From the NCBI GenBank assembly GCA_029959085.1, contig JARWIR010000024.1, positions 19,332,296-19,396,295 on the forward strand: a DNA stretch of 64,000 nucleotides, read 5' to 3'. The stretch comes from Nemophila menziesii. Taxonomy: Eukaryota; Streptophyta; Magnoliopsida; Boraginales; Hydrophyllaceae. The notes beneath the pieces were generated by a model, which worked only from the letters and a program-made list of their open reading frames with translations, did not search any database and was not told where the DNA came from. The position numbers and the translations under genes were made by a program. Shown here in pieces: positions 44,237 through 54,881 of the stretch (the stretch's first letter is position 1; each line of letters begins with the position of its first letter).

Positions 44237-46404
44237 ATCTCCCCCTTTTTTATGATGACAAATCCTTCACTAAAACACTTTAGGAATGATATGAAAGTTT
44301 AAGCTCTAAAGGAATTAAGCTCCCCCTCACAATAAGCATTAAGTAAAAAGGCATTTAAAGGAAGATGAAATGCTTTTGTGAGTATTAAAAAGTGCAATTT
44401 TGAAAGTTTTAGTGCACATATTTCTCCCCCTTTGTCTTCATCAAAAAGACGGGATAGTAAAATAAAATCAAACAACTAAACATAGAAGAGCTAAAACTCA
44501 AGTGAATAGATTTTGAAAAACAACATAGAGAGATCAAGGGTTAAGAGCATTTAAAACATTTTAATTTTGAAATGCATAAAGATTAACAATGTAAAGCATG
44601 AAACAAGATGAAAGAAAGATATAAGGGATAAGAACGTTTTACCAAGTTCTAGATCGGAAGATTATCATCTTATAAGCTTTCTATAAACGCAAACGATTAG
44701 TGCAATTATGAGATAAACGATTAACCAAGCATTTGAGTTTTTAAAGAAAATTTAAGAAAAACTCCCCCTCACAAAATGCATAGAGTGTTTGTTTCAATTT
44801 TGAAAAAGTTTGACCAATAATTTCTCCCCTTTTTACCAATAAGAAAATTTGAACCGATTTTAAGAAATCAAGGGGTAAAATTTAATCTTTGAAAAGTATA
44901 GGGGTCAAAATGCATTTTTCAAAAGTTTAGGGACTAAATGCAATTTTGAAAAACTTCAAGGACCTAAGTATAACTTTCTCAAGACAATAGGGATCTAGGT
45001 CTAATTTTTCAAGCATAAGAAAGCTAAATGCAACTTGTTCAAACTATAGGGACCTCAAATCAATATTTTTCAACCTATAGGGATCACAATGCAATATTTT
45101 CAACCAATAGGGACCACAATGCAAAATAAAACAATAAACCCCGAAACGCGGTGTACCGGACCATTGCTGCGGTGCACCGCACTAATGCTCGACTAAAAGG
45201 TGTAAGAGGGGAGAGTAGAAAATAGGCAATTTGCATAAACACCCGAAGCTAATACGAAAACTCCCCAATAGTATAGAAATATTTTAAAACTACTAAAAAC
45301 GCTTTTGTTTTGAAAAGATTCAACATGGAAATCCCGAAAACATATAAAACAGTTTATTTCACAAATACCCCTATATTTTCTAAAAAGTACAAAAAGACCC
45401 AATGTAAAAACTAAGCAATTTTAAGCATGAAAAGGTCAAGTCATACACGATATTTGCACAATAGGGAATAAACCATATAAGCACATAATGAAGCACAACA
45501 TATAGATAGTAAGGCTAAACAATTTCATGCAAATGAGTTAATGACCAATAATGGATTAATTCCCCATAATTCTATGCATAAAAACATTTTTGAAATGCTA
45601 TGGGAAATTCAAAAGATTATCGGAAAAATATTTTGAAAAGCAATTTCTTTAAAAAAACTCATCCTTACTAAAAGACATATGAAAATGCAAATTTGTGTTC
45701 AAAGATAAATTGAGATTTGAAAGTGTAAACTAATATCTTTGATCTTTTTCCCTTTTATCAATCAATAGACACTTTTAAAATTTATAAAAACTTGTAAGAA
45801 TAAAAAGTGCAATTTATAATAGTTGAGGGACAAAAAAGCAATTTCACATAGTAGGGACTAAAAATGCAATTTTTCAAAAATATGAACTAAAATGGCAAAT
45901 TTTACATGTGAAAGATTATGAAGTCCAAACTATGACACTTTGGAGAATTTAATAAATATGAGGGGTCAAAGTGCAATTTTGAAAATTGTAGGGACTAAAA
46001 TGCAATTACCAAAATTCTAAGAGGTAAAGTGCAACAACATGATTCAAGAGATTTTGATGCAATATCATTTATAACATAGAAACAATGATTAGTAACACAA
46101 GATAATATCCAAGGATAAAACATGATAAACACAACTAATCAAATCAAAACCAAATCATAATTATAAACACAAGCCATAAGGAGGAACGCAAAAATATATA
46201 CGAGATAAAGAAAAGAAATCACCGGATTTTCCTTTTTCGAGATTTGAGTGTTCTTTCGTATATTAATTCTTCCATTTGTTTCCTCCAAGCAAAGTAACGA
46301 TCACCTACAAGAAAGTGGAGGTTGTGTAGAAAACCACTCTTCCAAAAGATTAAATTCCAAATCGTTTACTCTACTAACGGTTAAGCTATTCACGTAGAGT
46401 TAGG
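44237..46404 (-). repeat. Non-coding interior of the LARD-like element
   Basis: It has no coding capacity. It contains many copies of 'agggactaaaatgcaatttt' or 'tatagggaccacaatgcaa' (about 44875-45125 and 45825-46040), a degenerate 30-40-base repeat reading as a spacer-like tract. The polypurine tract is at its left edge and the primer site at its right edge. Confidence 0.7.
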
Positions 46405-46419
46405 CTCTGATACCAATTG
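46405..46419 (-). other. Primer-binding site of the LARD-like element
   Basis: The minus strand reads TTGGTATCAGAGCC directly next to the 5' LTR, the initiator-methionine tRNA type used by many plant copia elements. Confidence 0.85.
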
Positions 46420-47834
46420 AAAGTCCTAGAGGGGGGAGTGAATAGGATTACTAATAAGATTAATGCCTAATTAAAAATATTTTGGACAATTATAAGTTTA
46501 AGAGAAAACTTCTAAGTCAACTAATATATCAAACACTTATGGGATCATGCAAATGATAAGTTAGAGGTTCGATATATAAGTTTAACAAGTAAATCGAATA
46601 TCTATTCTCTTACTAACTTAGAGGACCAAAGTTTGATAAATAAGATAATCAATATCACAATATTCATACTAGCTATTCATGTAGGCATATTATTAAACAT
46701 ATTAAGTGCGGAAAGTAAATAGCGTAGGGATAGAAAGATACACACGATTTATAGTGGTTCGGTTTCCCTACATCCACTACCTAAGGAAGCCTCCTTAGGA
46801 TTTCAAGCTTTTCACTAAGCTCCCGTGTCTCTCTTAACCGGGTCGAGAACACAATAACCCTTACAACCTCTTCGATAACACGAAAGACAACCTCTTCGAA
46901 ACCACAAAGGAAACTCTTGTGTAATCACAACACAAGGACACCGAGTATACTCCCGATACTCAAATTCTCTCTTAACCTATCTATTACAAGAACTAGAATT
47001 AAGAGGATAAATACAAAGTGTTTAAAGGGTGAAACAACTTTGCTAATGAACTCCTAAAGAGATGATATAACTATAAGCTTAAAACTTCTCTTGAGTAGAT
47101 AATAACTTTGAAGCTCCTTTGATTTACTCCTTGAATGAGTAGATATGACAATTATAGCTCTTGACACCTTCTTGGATGATAACAATTAAGCCCCTAAGTG
47201 TATATGGGTTGAAGGTGTAATTGTAGCCTTGAAAGACCTTCAATTTATAGCTGCAAAATGCTTCCAACGGTCATAAGACTTGTCTCCAACGGATATATTA
47301 ATATCCCCAACGGATATATTCCTTTTGTCTTCATTTTGCTGCAGGAAACCCTAATCTGCGGTGCACCGCGGGGTTGGTGCGGTGTACCGCACTGAGCTTG
47401 CTAAATTCACTTGCTCTCTGACGGGCTAGCCCCCTGGTCCGTGCCCTGGTCCGCACATCTACGGTGTACCGTGCCCATAGTGCGGTGTACCGCACCAAAG
47501 GTCTAAAACACCTTTTAATGAGTATATCTTTTACTACGATGCTCGGATCAGAAAACCTTCTTCACGAGAGTTGTAGAGAACATCATTCTAATAAACTTTG
47601 TAGTTGATCACTAAAGCTAATTCTCAATGTACACAAAGATAAGGTTAAAACTATTTGTATGAGAATTAGTTTCTTAAGATAAAACAATAAATCTTTGATC
47701 TAAATGATAAAAAATGTGCTTTTTGATGAATTAGAGTGCAAGATAGAATGTATATAACAATAGTAATTAGCACACTAAACATAAGAGGATTTGTCACATT
47801 AAAACAACCTATTAAGGGAGGCTATATGCCAACA
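46420..47834 (-). repeat. 5' LTR of the LARD-like element
   Basis: 1415 bp, the same length as the 3' LTR. On the minus strand it starts TGTTGGCATATAGCC. The palindrome cluster is at about 47355-47500. Confidence 0.9.
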
Positions 47835-47839
47835 GAATC

Positions 47840-48510
47840 GAAGCTCGAGAACCGAGCAACACCACCACTGGACGGAGTTCCAGAAGCTACACCACCACGG
47901 ACAGTTCGAGATCCGAGCACCACTGCACGGAGTTCGATGGAGGCAATGGCTGCATTTGATGGAGAAGAGAAGCTTGAAGAAGTCCGATCCATGGCGGCGC
48001 TGTGGTGGTTCCTTCGAAGCTCCCCTCCTTCAGTGCCGATTTGAAGAGACGAACAGAGGCCGAGATCCAGCAGTGTTGTTCGAGATCCAGCTGCGACAGG
48101 ACGAGCTCCGATTCCGGCGAAGCACCACGGCGACAAAGAAAGTGCAGAAAAATGTTCGCTATCTTCTCCGGCGAGCACCACCACCATTTTCGCTGCTATT
48201 CTCCTGCGAGATCCACCATTCTCCAGCTTCTTCTCTAACAAGCACCACGAACCACCCCCGTTTCTTCGCTATCCCTGTCTTCTTCGTCGATGCTTCTCAG
48301 GCGAACAGGTTGCAGTGTAGTTGCTGTGGAGTTGTTGTGGTTGCTGTTCGTGGCTATCCTTGTTCGTGGTTGCTGTTCGCCGGAGTTGCAGTGCAGCCCT
48401 TCTCAAGCGCTGCAGCGAGCTCAAAGATGAATCAAGACCTCGCCGGAGAGAGCTGTGGTGTTTCACGCGTGAAGAGGATTTTTTTTTTTGTTTAGTTTGT
48501 CATGGTTGAC
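47840..48510 (+). other. GC-rich gene-like island 3, right part
   Basis: Continuation of the sequence at 42540-42816 across the LTR insertion. Overlapping frames exist on both strands (for example 47956-48495 plus and 48241-47822 minus) but are Arg/Ser/Pro-rich and without conserved motifs. The first track frame (47736) starts inside the LTR and is therefore artificial. It ends near the palindromic 'gaccagatctatatctggtc'. Confidence 0.4.
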
Positions 48511-48639
48511 CAGATCTATATCTGGTCAAACCAAATAGAATTTCCTTTTTTTTTCTTGATTGTGTAATAATACAATTATTTGAATAATATTCATTATTAT
48601 TTTTAAATTAGACTCATTGATTTTTTAAAATTACTTTCT

Positions 48640-48960
48640 AATTTTAAGAGTACTCCGACATTTTTCTTAGAGTACTCCGAGATTTTCTTAGAGTACTCTG
48701 AGATTTCTTAGAGTACTCCGAGATTTTATTCGTGCACTCGAAAAATTTTAGAGAGTACTCTGCAAATTTATAGAGTACTCAGCAAATATATAGAGTACTC
48801 TATGTTTTTTCCGATACTCTATGTTTTTTCCGGTGACCGGTGACTGGTGGTCGGAGGTCGGCGGTCGGAGGTTGGTGGTCGGAGGTCGGTGGTCGGAGGT
48901 AGGTGGTCGGTGGTCGGAGGTCGGAGGTAGGTGGGTAGTGGTAGGTAGAGGAGAGAGAAA
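48640..48960. repeat. 'agagtactccgagatttt' and 'ggtcggaggt' tandem repeats
   Basis: First, about eight degenerate units of roughly 20 bases, 'agagtactc(c/t)gagatttt' (48645-48830). Then a GGTCGGAGGT/GGTCGGTGGT tract of 10-20-base units (48840-48945). Both lie within the TIR element. Confidence 0.65.
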
Positions 48961-49639
48961 CAGTGACATCACACTTTTTTTGTCTTTTAGTGTTACTAAG
49001 GGTAGGAAAGAGTATTGTAAAAAATGAGGTCCCTAAGAAGAATAGCTTTTTTGAAACTACTCTATAGAGAAGAAAGTGTGTCTCCAAGACCCTATATATA
49101 ATTCACCCTTTTATTCAATCAAATTTTGTCACCACAATGTTTATTTTAATACACATTTGAAAGTTATTGCATTCGTGTAGGGATTGTTATTCTAATCACT
49201 TCAGAGAATAGTATTATGTAAATGGAACACGAATTTTGATTTTTATATCAAGAGTTCATTACTTTGCTTGCTTACGAGACAAACAAACTCAGAATATTTT
49301 ATAAAACCTTTATTCGCGCTAAACAAGGAGATGAATATTTGTTCCACCCAGTAATATTACATTTTCCCGTTTAAATCCTCTCTTAATTTCGTAGTACCTA
49401 AAATTGTACAAACTTTTTTTTGTCCAATTTACTAACAAATCATTAGACTGACCAAATGGTAAGATTATAAACATTTACAATGGAGGGTGTAGGTTTGAAC
49501 CTCTTATCACGCAAACTTTGCACTTCATAAAATTATTTAGTTCAACTTATCTTTCCCTAATTTTATGTATTTTTTATGAATAAAATTATTGTGTTACATA
49601 GGGCACAGTTCAATTCTTAAATATCCATGATATCCATAT

Positions 49640-51050
49640 GAGTTTTTTAATCATAGTAAATTTGAATTAAGACTTCAAGTCTTTTCAATTCTTTTAGATC
49701 TCGAGCCGTTAAAATTTAATCTAATCTTCAAGCATTTAAAAATCCATATACATTTTCTAGTCTTTAAAATTTAATCCAGATTTCACCCTTTAAATATTCG
49801 ACCTAGGCTTCGAGCCTTTAGAAAAAATTGATATATGCTTCAACTCATTAAAAATAGATCCTGACTTCAAATCTTTAGATAATTTGTTCTATACTTCGGG
49901 CATATAAATTGTATTCTAGACTCCGGGTCTATAAAAGTTGGTATACACTTCACACATACAAAATTCGATGTAGGTTTCAGGCCAGTAAAAGTTGTCTTAT
50001 ACTTCCGGCATATAAAATATGATGCAAGAGTCAAGCCTGTAAATTTTCGTATATGCTTTTGGCATATATATTTAGTATATATTTTGATGTAGTTTTTGGG
50101 CTTATATAATTTCTCTTATGCTTCCGGCCTATAAATTTGTTGTGGCTTCAGGTCTATACGTTTTCGTAAATGTTTCTGGCATATAAAAAAATTATTGTAG
50201 GTTTCGTGCCTATATATTTTATTCACTTCAAGAATATACAATTATTCAAGAATTCAATATCATTCATTTTAATGAACTGAAAGTAATAATTTATATTCAA
50301 TAAAGTTCTCTTTAGGAGATAAATGAACAATTTTTTTTAAAGTTAAATTTCATTCCTCAATTCTTTTGTGGGAAGTAACAAAACTGATATAGGCTGCAAG
50401 CCTATGAAATTTGATCTAGGCTTCAAGTATTTAGATAATATTTTTTCAATGCTTCAGACATATAAATTGTATTCTAAGTTTCGTGTCTATGAGATTTGTT
50501 TTATTTTCCCGGCATATGAAATTCGTGGAAGGTCTTCGACCTATAAATTTGTTATATACTTTTGGCATATAAAATTATTTGTTGGATTCGGGCCTATAAA
50601 ATTTGGTATATTCTCCCGATAATATATATTTCTATGTAGGCTACGGGCCTATAAATTGTATAATATGAATAATGTATAACAGAATGTAAAGTTATAGAGT
50701 ATATTCTTTAAAATTACTACTATTAAACAAAACAAATATATAGCTTGGTGGTTATATGCAAATAGTTTACTATGTAAGGTCTTAGGTTCAAATACCCCAT
50801 TTTACTCAAAGTTTTACCGATTTTATTTTTTTAATTTCGGGATGATAAATAAATTTGCATATAACATCATCCATATTAATCGAAATTGAGACTTCGAGTC
50901 TACAACATTAATCTTAGTTTTGGGCTTTTGAATTTTAGTAAGGGTTCGAGACCTTTAAAAGATAATATTAGCTTCAGGCCTTCTATAATACATACAGGCT
51001 TCAGGCCTTAAAGAAATTACATATAGGCTTCCGGCCATCTAAATCTCTAA
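49640..51050 (-). repeat. Long degenerate array of ~40-bp 'cttcgggcctataaa' units
   Basis: More than 25 imperfect units of 'gcttc.ggcctataaaattt' alternate with 'atatactttcggcatataaa'. They span 49640-50660 and resume at about 50890-51050. The array lies just inside the 5' LTR and primer site of the decayed copia element and so forms its leader. The short frame at 50368-50622 is a product of this array. Confidence 0.65.
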
Positions 51051-51262
51051 GCTCCAACATAAAATATCACAAACACCAAATTTTGGTCAATAAAAATAAA
51101 ATAAAAATTACTAACTTATGAATCAAATAAATACATAAGACATAAAATTAAAACAACCAATATGTGATTCAAACACAAACAAACTATTTTACTAACAAAT
51201 GATTAACTATCTAGGCTATCCCACTATACTTTGAAGAAAGAGACTTATTCGTGTTGATAACG

Positions 51263-51461
51263 TGTTATAAAATAAAGAAAGAAGATACAAAAGGGGAAGA
51301 ATATTTTCTTGTATATTAATATCAAGTGTTACACTAAAATAAGACTAGCATTTATAAGAGAATGAGATAATAAAAACTTAACCTATTTACACGCCATGAA
51401 TGAGATAATAAAAACTTTGACCTTTGGACATCCACATTAATAAAATAACTTGTTCATAATA
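51263..51461 (-). repeat. 5' LTR of the decayed copia element
   Basis: 199 bp; pairs with 38633-38827. The adjacent primer site on the minus strand (51262-51249, CGTTATCAACACGA) resembles the TTATCAGCACGA site seen in a class of eudicot copia elements. Confidence 0.75.
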
Positions 51462-51466
51462 ATAAG

Positions 51467-52530
51467 TACATTTAATTGATTAATTTTATATTTGTTGTTA
51501 AAGGGTTGATTATTCAAACGTTCCACAACCCCAAATTTAATTCCATTTAAAGTGCATAATTTTTTTCTTCCTCAAACAATTATGGATATTTTTGTATTGA
51601 CATGGATTTCCTAAATTACCTTTGATGATTTTCTACCAGCAACAAAAAAGTAAAAACAAATATAACATATAACAAATTTAACAAATTTTTAAAGTCACAG
51701 GAACAAATCGTTTTCAAGGATTCTCCATGATATTACCAAGATCGAATCATTCATTCATCCAAATTTCAATTCAAATCACAAATCACCTAACGTAAGCTTA
51801 CATGCCCGACTTCCATGAACAAGATTCAAGCTTACAAGCCTGGTGGAAAGGTAGAAATGTGGGATGTGCATGTTTTCGAATAGAGTGTGCGACTTTTACG
51901 AATGAGATATGTGTATTTTACGAATGTGTTTCTCATGAATGAAGTGTGCATGTTCCAAATGGAATGTGCACATTTACAAATGGGATGTGAGCTGAACATT
52001 AATGGAGTTTGAACCTTGATTGAGTTTTTTTCTTTATAAATGGATTGTTGTGGGATTTTACATAATTTGATGTAAATTCAGCATCAATGGATTTTTCCAA
52101 GTTTAAACATCAATAGAGTTTCCACCATTAATGGATGTTTTAATAATGCTATGTGTTTTTCTTTTTTTCTTCCTTAACAATGCTTCTCTAGGTCTTGTTG
52201 AAGTGCTAGATTTGAACGAAAAAATTCTCCAAATTTCTGTGATTATTGGTGTAATTATTTATTTCGAGTTTTGTTTGTTGTCATAGTGTGTGTGTGTGTG
52301 CATGGAATAAGTTGAGGTTTTGAATTCTAATTAACTGCACGTGTTACTTAACCCATGGTTGAATCCATCTACTTTTCCATTAACAGTGAGATGGACTCTT
52401 TGGAACAACTTATTCTTTTGTGGGCTTCTTGGTAAGTACTCCTTATTAAAAATGAATTATTTTTTGAAATGAATTTTTAGTAATGTATTTTTAATAAAAT
52501 ATTTAATTGGGTCAACAAAAGAAATCATGA
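51467..52530. other. AT-rich spacer with a 'aaatggaatgtgcac' repeat
   Basis: No gene. Between about 51855 and 51990 there are five or six imperfect 25-base units of the type 'acgaatgagatgtgcatgtt'. A (TG)n run of about 16 bases lies at 52286-52301. Confidence 0.45.
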
Positions 52531-52534
52531 CTTA

Positions 52535-52770
52535 TATCTAATGGTCATTTAGTTGTTTAGATGTTCTAAGATGCTGGGTCATCCCACTAACATGTCTTTT
52601 TAACATAGAATAGAAGTGAGAGGTAAAAGACTCGAACCCTTCCTTGAATATGGGTAACCTAGTTCAGATGTACTATGAGAATATATATGGGGAGGCATGT
52701 ATATCTCCGTGGGATTAGTCGGGTGTGCGCAAGTTAGCCCGGATCACCATGTAACCAAAAAAATAAAAAT
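52535..52770 (+). mobile_element. tRNA-derived SINE
   Basis: A tRNA-like head ('tggtcatttagttgtttaga' as A box region, 'gactcgaaccc' as B box at about 52629-52639) is followed by 'tctccgtgggattagtcggg' and 'cgcaagttagcccgga', ending in an A-rich tail ('accaaaaaaataaaaat'). The middle block is a familiar plant SINE body. The target duplication was not resolved. Confidence 0.65.
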
Positions 52771-52957
52771 AGAATTGAATATAAAAGAAACAAATCATAT
52801 AAGAGCCAATAATAAAAAATGCCTATTGAAAAAACTATTAATAAAAAGATACCTAGAATAAAACTCTTTATTAAAAAATGTCTCAACCCAAAATACCCCT
52901 ACAAATAGTAATTGAAAAATAAATTAAAAATTAAAAAATAAAATAAAAACTAATAAA

Positions 52958-53340
52958 CACACGCGCGCGTCCGTGATTTTTTTTTTAAAATCATAATAAC
53001 TAATTTTTAAAAAATAAAAAAAATAAAAAATTTATATATTTGGATAAATCAAATTAATATTTACGTCTATGATTTTTTTTAGAATTTTTTGAATTTTTTT
53101 GCAGATACGGAATTTCATGTTTCGAACATGGAATTTCATGTTTTAAACATGAAAATCCATGTCTGCGAAAAAAACCATGAAATTTCATGCTTTAAACATG
53201 AAAATCTGTGTTTGCAAAAAAAATCATAGACGTAAATATTAATTTTCTTTATCCGAAAATGCAAATTTTTTATTTTTCTAATTTTTTTGGAATTAGTCAT
53301 GATGAATTTAAAAAAAAAATCACGGACGCGCGCGAGTGTG
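52958..53340. mobile_element. Foldback element (383-bp near-palindrome)
   Basis: The left arm starts 'cacacgcgcgcgtccgtgat' and the right arm ends 'atcacggacgcgcgcgagtg' plus 'tg'. The arms pair nearly to the centre, including 'aaattaatatttacgtctat' with 'catagacgtaaatattaatt'. The centre has repeats of 'catggaatttcatgtttt'. No coding capacity; no clear target duplication. Confidence 0.75.
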
Positions 53341-53540
53341 ATGGAATTAGTAGTAGTAGGTGATGGTTGTGGTTGTGGTTGTTGTTGTGGTGGTGGTGCT
53401 TGCTGTGGTGGTGGTTGTGGTGGCTGTAGTGGTGGTTAAATATATGGTGGTGGTGATAATGATGGTGGGGTGGTGGTGGTAGTGGTGGTGGGGTGGTGGT
53501 GGTATTAGTGGTGGAAAGCATGGTGGTGGTGGTGGAAGTA
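53341..53540. repeat. GTG-rich simple repeat
   Basis: About 200 bases dominated by 'ggtggtggt' and 'ggttgtggttg'. The minus-strand His/Pro-rich frame through it (53297-53521) is an artefact. Confidence 0.8.
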
Positions 53541-53956
53541 TTCTATTATTTATTTAATATTTAAAAATTAATATTATATTAAAATAAAATAATATATTTA
53601 ATAATAAAGGTAGTAAAGATATAAAAAATAAAAAATATATATTTATTAGATATTTTTTTATAATATAAATTATTAAATGTTTAAAAAAATTATTAGAGTA
53701 TTTAAAAGAATGCCTTTGAACAATAACTTCATCATATAACTTTTATCATAAAATAATTGTCTACTACAGAATATTTTTCTATTATTAAGATATATTTTTT
53801 CTAATTTTTCTTATTATTGCACTTTTATTTAAATTTAAAATTTATATTTTTAATAAGTATTTAAGATATTAAAATAATTTATGAAGTTTATTCTAAAAAT
53901 AGTGAGTGCAATTCAGATATTATGTGATATGTATGAAAAATGTAATTGGATAATTA

Positions 53957-54433
53957 GTGTTCGTTTGGAAGTGCTTTTTTGGAGAAGCACTTAAAAGTGC
54001 TTTTAGCATTTTAAAAGTTTTTTTTATTTTGAAAAGCACTTTTTTGAGAAGCACTTTTTTGAGAAGCAGTGCCCGTTTGGGATTGCTTTTTAAAATAATC
54101 ACTTAAAGTGATTTTAGATTCTTAGTAATATTTTAGACTCTAAAAATCACTTCTAGGAAAAGCACTAGATTAGTGATTATTAAAATAATCACTTAAAGTG
54201 ATTTTAGATGTCAAATTTTTTTTTAATATTTTTTACAAATATTTAAATTTTAATCAAAAAGCGCTTTTAGCTCCAAAATAATCAATCCCAAACGGACACC
54301 AAATAGGTGCTTCTTAAAAAAAGCACTTAAAATAGTTTTAGATTTCAAAATTATTTTTAATAATTTTTTAAAATTTTGAATTTTATTTTAAAAGCGCTTT
54401 TTTACTCCAAAATAAGCACTTCCAAACGGGCCC
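53957..54433. mobile_element. MITE with GTTTGGAAGTGCTT ends (TTA target duplication)
   Basis: The left end 'gtgttcgtttggaagtgctt' is inverted at the right end ('aagcacttccaaacgggccc'). A 3-base 'tta' flank occurs on both sides (53954-53956, 54434-54436), compatible with a PIF/Harbinger-type MITE. The interior is rich in 'aagcactt/aagtgctt'. A second MITE of related type is inserted inside. Confidence 0.7.
54069..54300. mobile_element. Second MITE nested in the first
   Basis: Ends 'gtgcccgtttgggattg' and 'caatcccaaacggacacc' form an inverted repeat of the same class as the host MITE but with 'gggattg' instead of 'gaagtg'. The interior has 'aaaataatcacttaaagtga' twice. No target duplication is obvious. 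Confidence 0.6.
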
Positions 54434-54810
54434 TTATTTTGTGATAGATGAAGTACCAAATCCTAAGATTGAATTTATTTATTTTTTTTGACGCAAGATT
54501 GAATATTTAAACGAGCTAACTCCTGAATAATTTTGGCATAAAATATAACGATCAATAACGCTTCAATATTTACTTAGAAAATAAAATAAAATATTATTTC
54601 GTCATCATGACTATAATATGAAGTTTGACTACAACTGATTTAAAATCCATTTGAAGTTAATCGATATTAAGATGGTCAACTATATAATCAATTTCATCAC
54701 AACTCCTTTTTTTTGTTTTGTTCAAATAATTTCATCACAACTCCATTTTATAAGAAATAATTACATATTTTCAATATTTATTACATGTTCTAGAATCATG
54801 ATCATGATTG

Positions 54811-54817
54811 TATAAAT
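54811..54817 (+). promoter_or_regulatory. TATA box of nsLTP-like gene copy 1
   Basis: 'tataaat' 65-71 bases before the start codon, preceded by a palindrome 'aatcatgatcatgatt'. This implies a leader of about 35-40 bases. Confidence 0.5.
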
Positions 54818-54881
54818 TGTAGAGTTAGGAACAATTCAATCTTCATCTCATTAGATAATATTTGATAAACTCCTTCAAGAG

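Larger units (their letters stand above)
42822..47834 (-). mobile_element. Large non-autonomous LTR element (SIRE/Maximus-like LARD)
   Basis: 5013 bp with 1415-bp LTRs at each end and a perfect 5-base target duplication 'gaatc' (42817-42821 and 47835-47839). On the minus strand the LTR begins TGTTGGCATATAGCC and ends GGACTTTCA. The primer site TTGGTATCAGAGCC (46419-46405) and the polypurine tract AAAAAGGGGGAGAT (about 44250-44237) fix the orientation. The 2.2-kb interior has no gag or pol frame, only degenerate repeats. Long LTRs, a TGGTATCAGAGCC primer site and a GGGGGAGATTGTTGG junction suggest a copia SIRE/Maximus-type parent (inference). Confidence 0.88.
42429..49099. mobile_element. TIR element (about 1.65 kb) split by a nested LTR element
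   Basis: The left end 'ttagggtcttgaacacac' is inverted at the right end ('gtgtgtctccaagaccctat'). Direct flanks 'aattcacc' at 42421-42428 and 49100-49107 are identical, as for an 8-base (hAT-like) or partial 9-base (MULE-like) target duplication. Removing the inner LTR element and one target copy leaves about 1.65 kb with a TATA-like 'ctatatatac', a CT-rich leader and a GC-rich body. No transposase was seen. Confidence 0.6.
38633..51461 (-). mobile_element. Decayed copia element with ~197-bp LTRs, host of nested insertions
   Basis: Direct repeats 38633-38827 (195 bp) and 51263-51461 (199 bp) are LTRs. On the minus strand they start TATTATGAA and end TTATAACA. A primer site (CGTTATCAACACGA) abuts the right LTR, so the element points left. 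Flanks 'atagg' (38628-38632) and 'ataag' (51462-51466) match at 4 of 5. Interior, minus order: leader tandem repeats, nested insertions, a copia pre-integrase scrap, and five 3' repeats ending at the 'ccaatggagag' polypurine-like run. It spans 12.8 kb, or 6.2 kb without the TIR-element insertion and its cargo. No RT survives. Confidence 0.75.

Noticed and set aside
47736..48509. Overlapping frames of 60-179 codons as genes
   Set aside because: Composition-driven frames on both strands; one begins inside an LTR and crosses the insertion boundary, so it cannot be an original gene.
53297..53521. His/Pro-rich minus-strand protein
   Set aside because: Translation of a GTG simple repeat beginning inside a foldback element.
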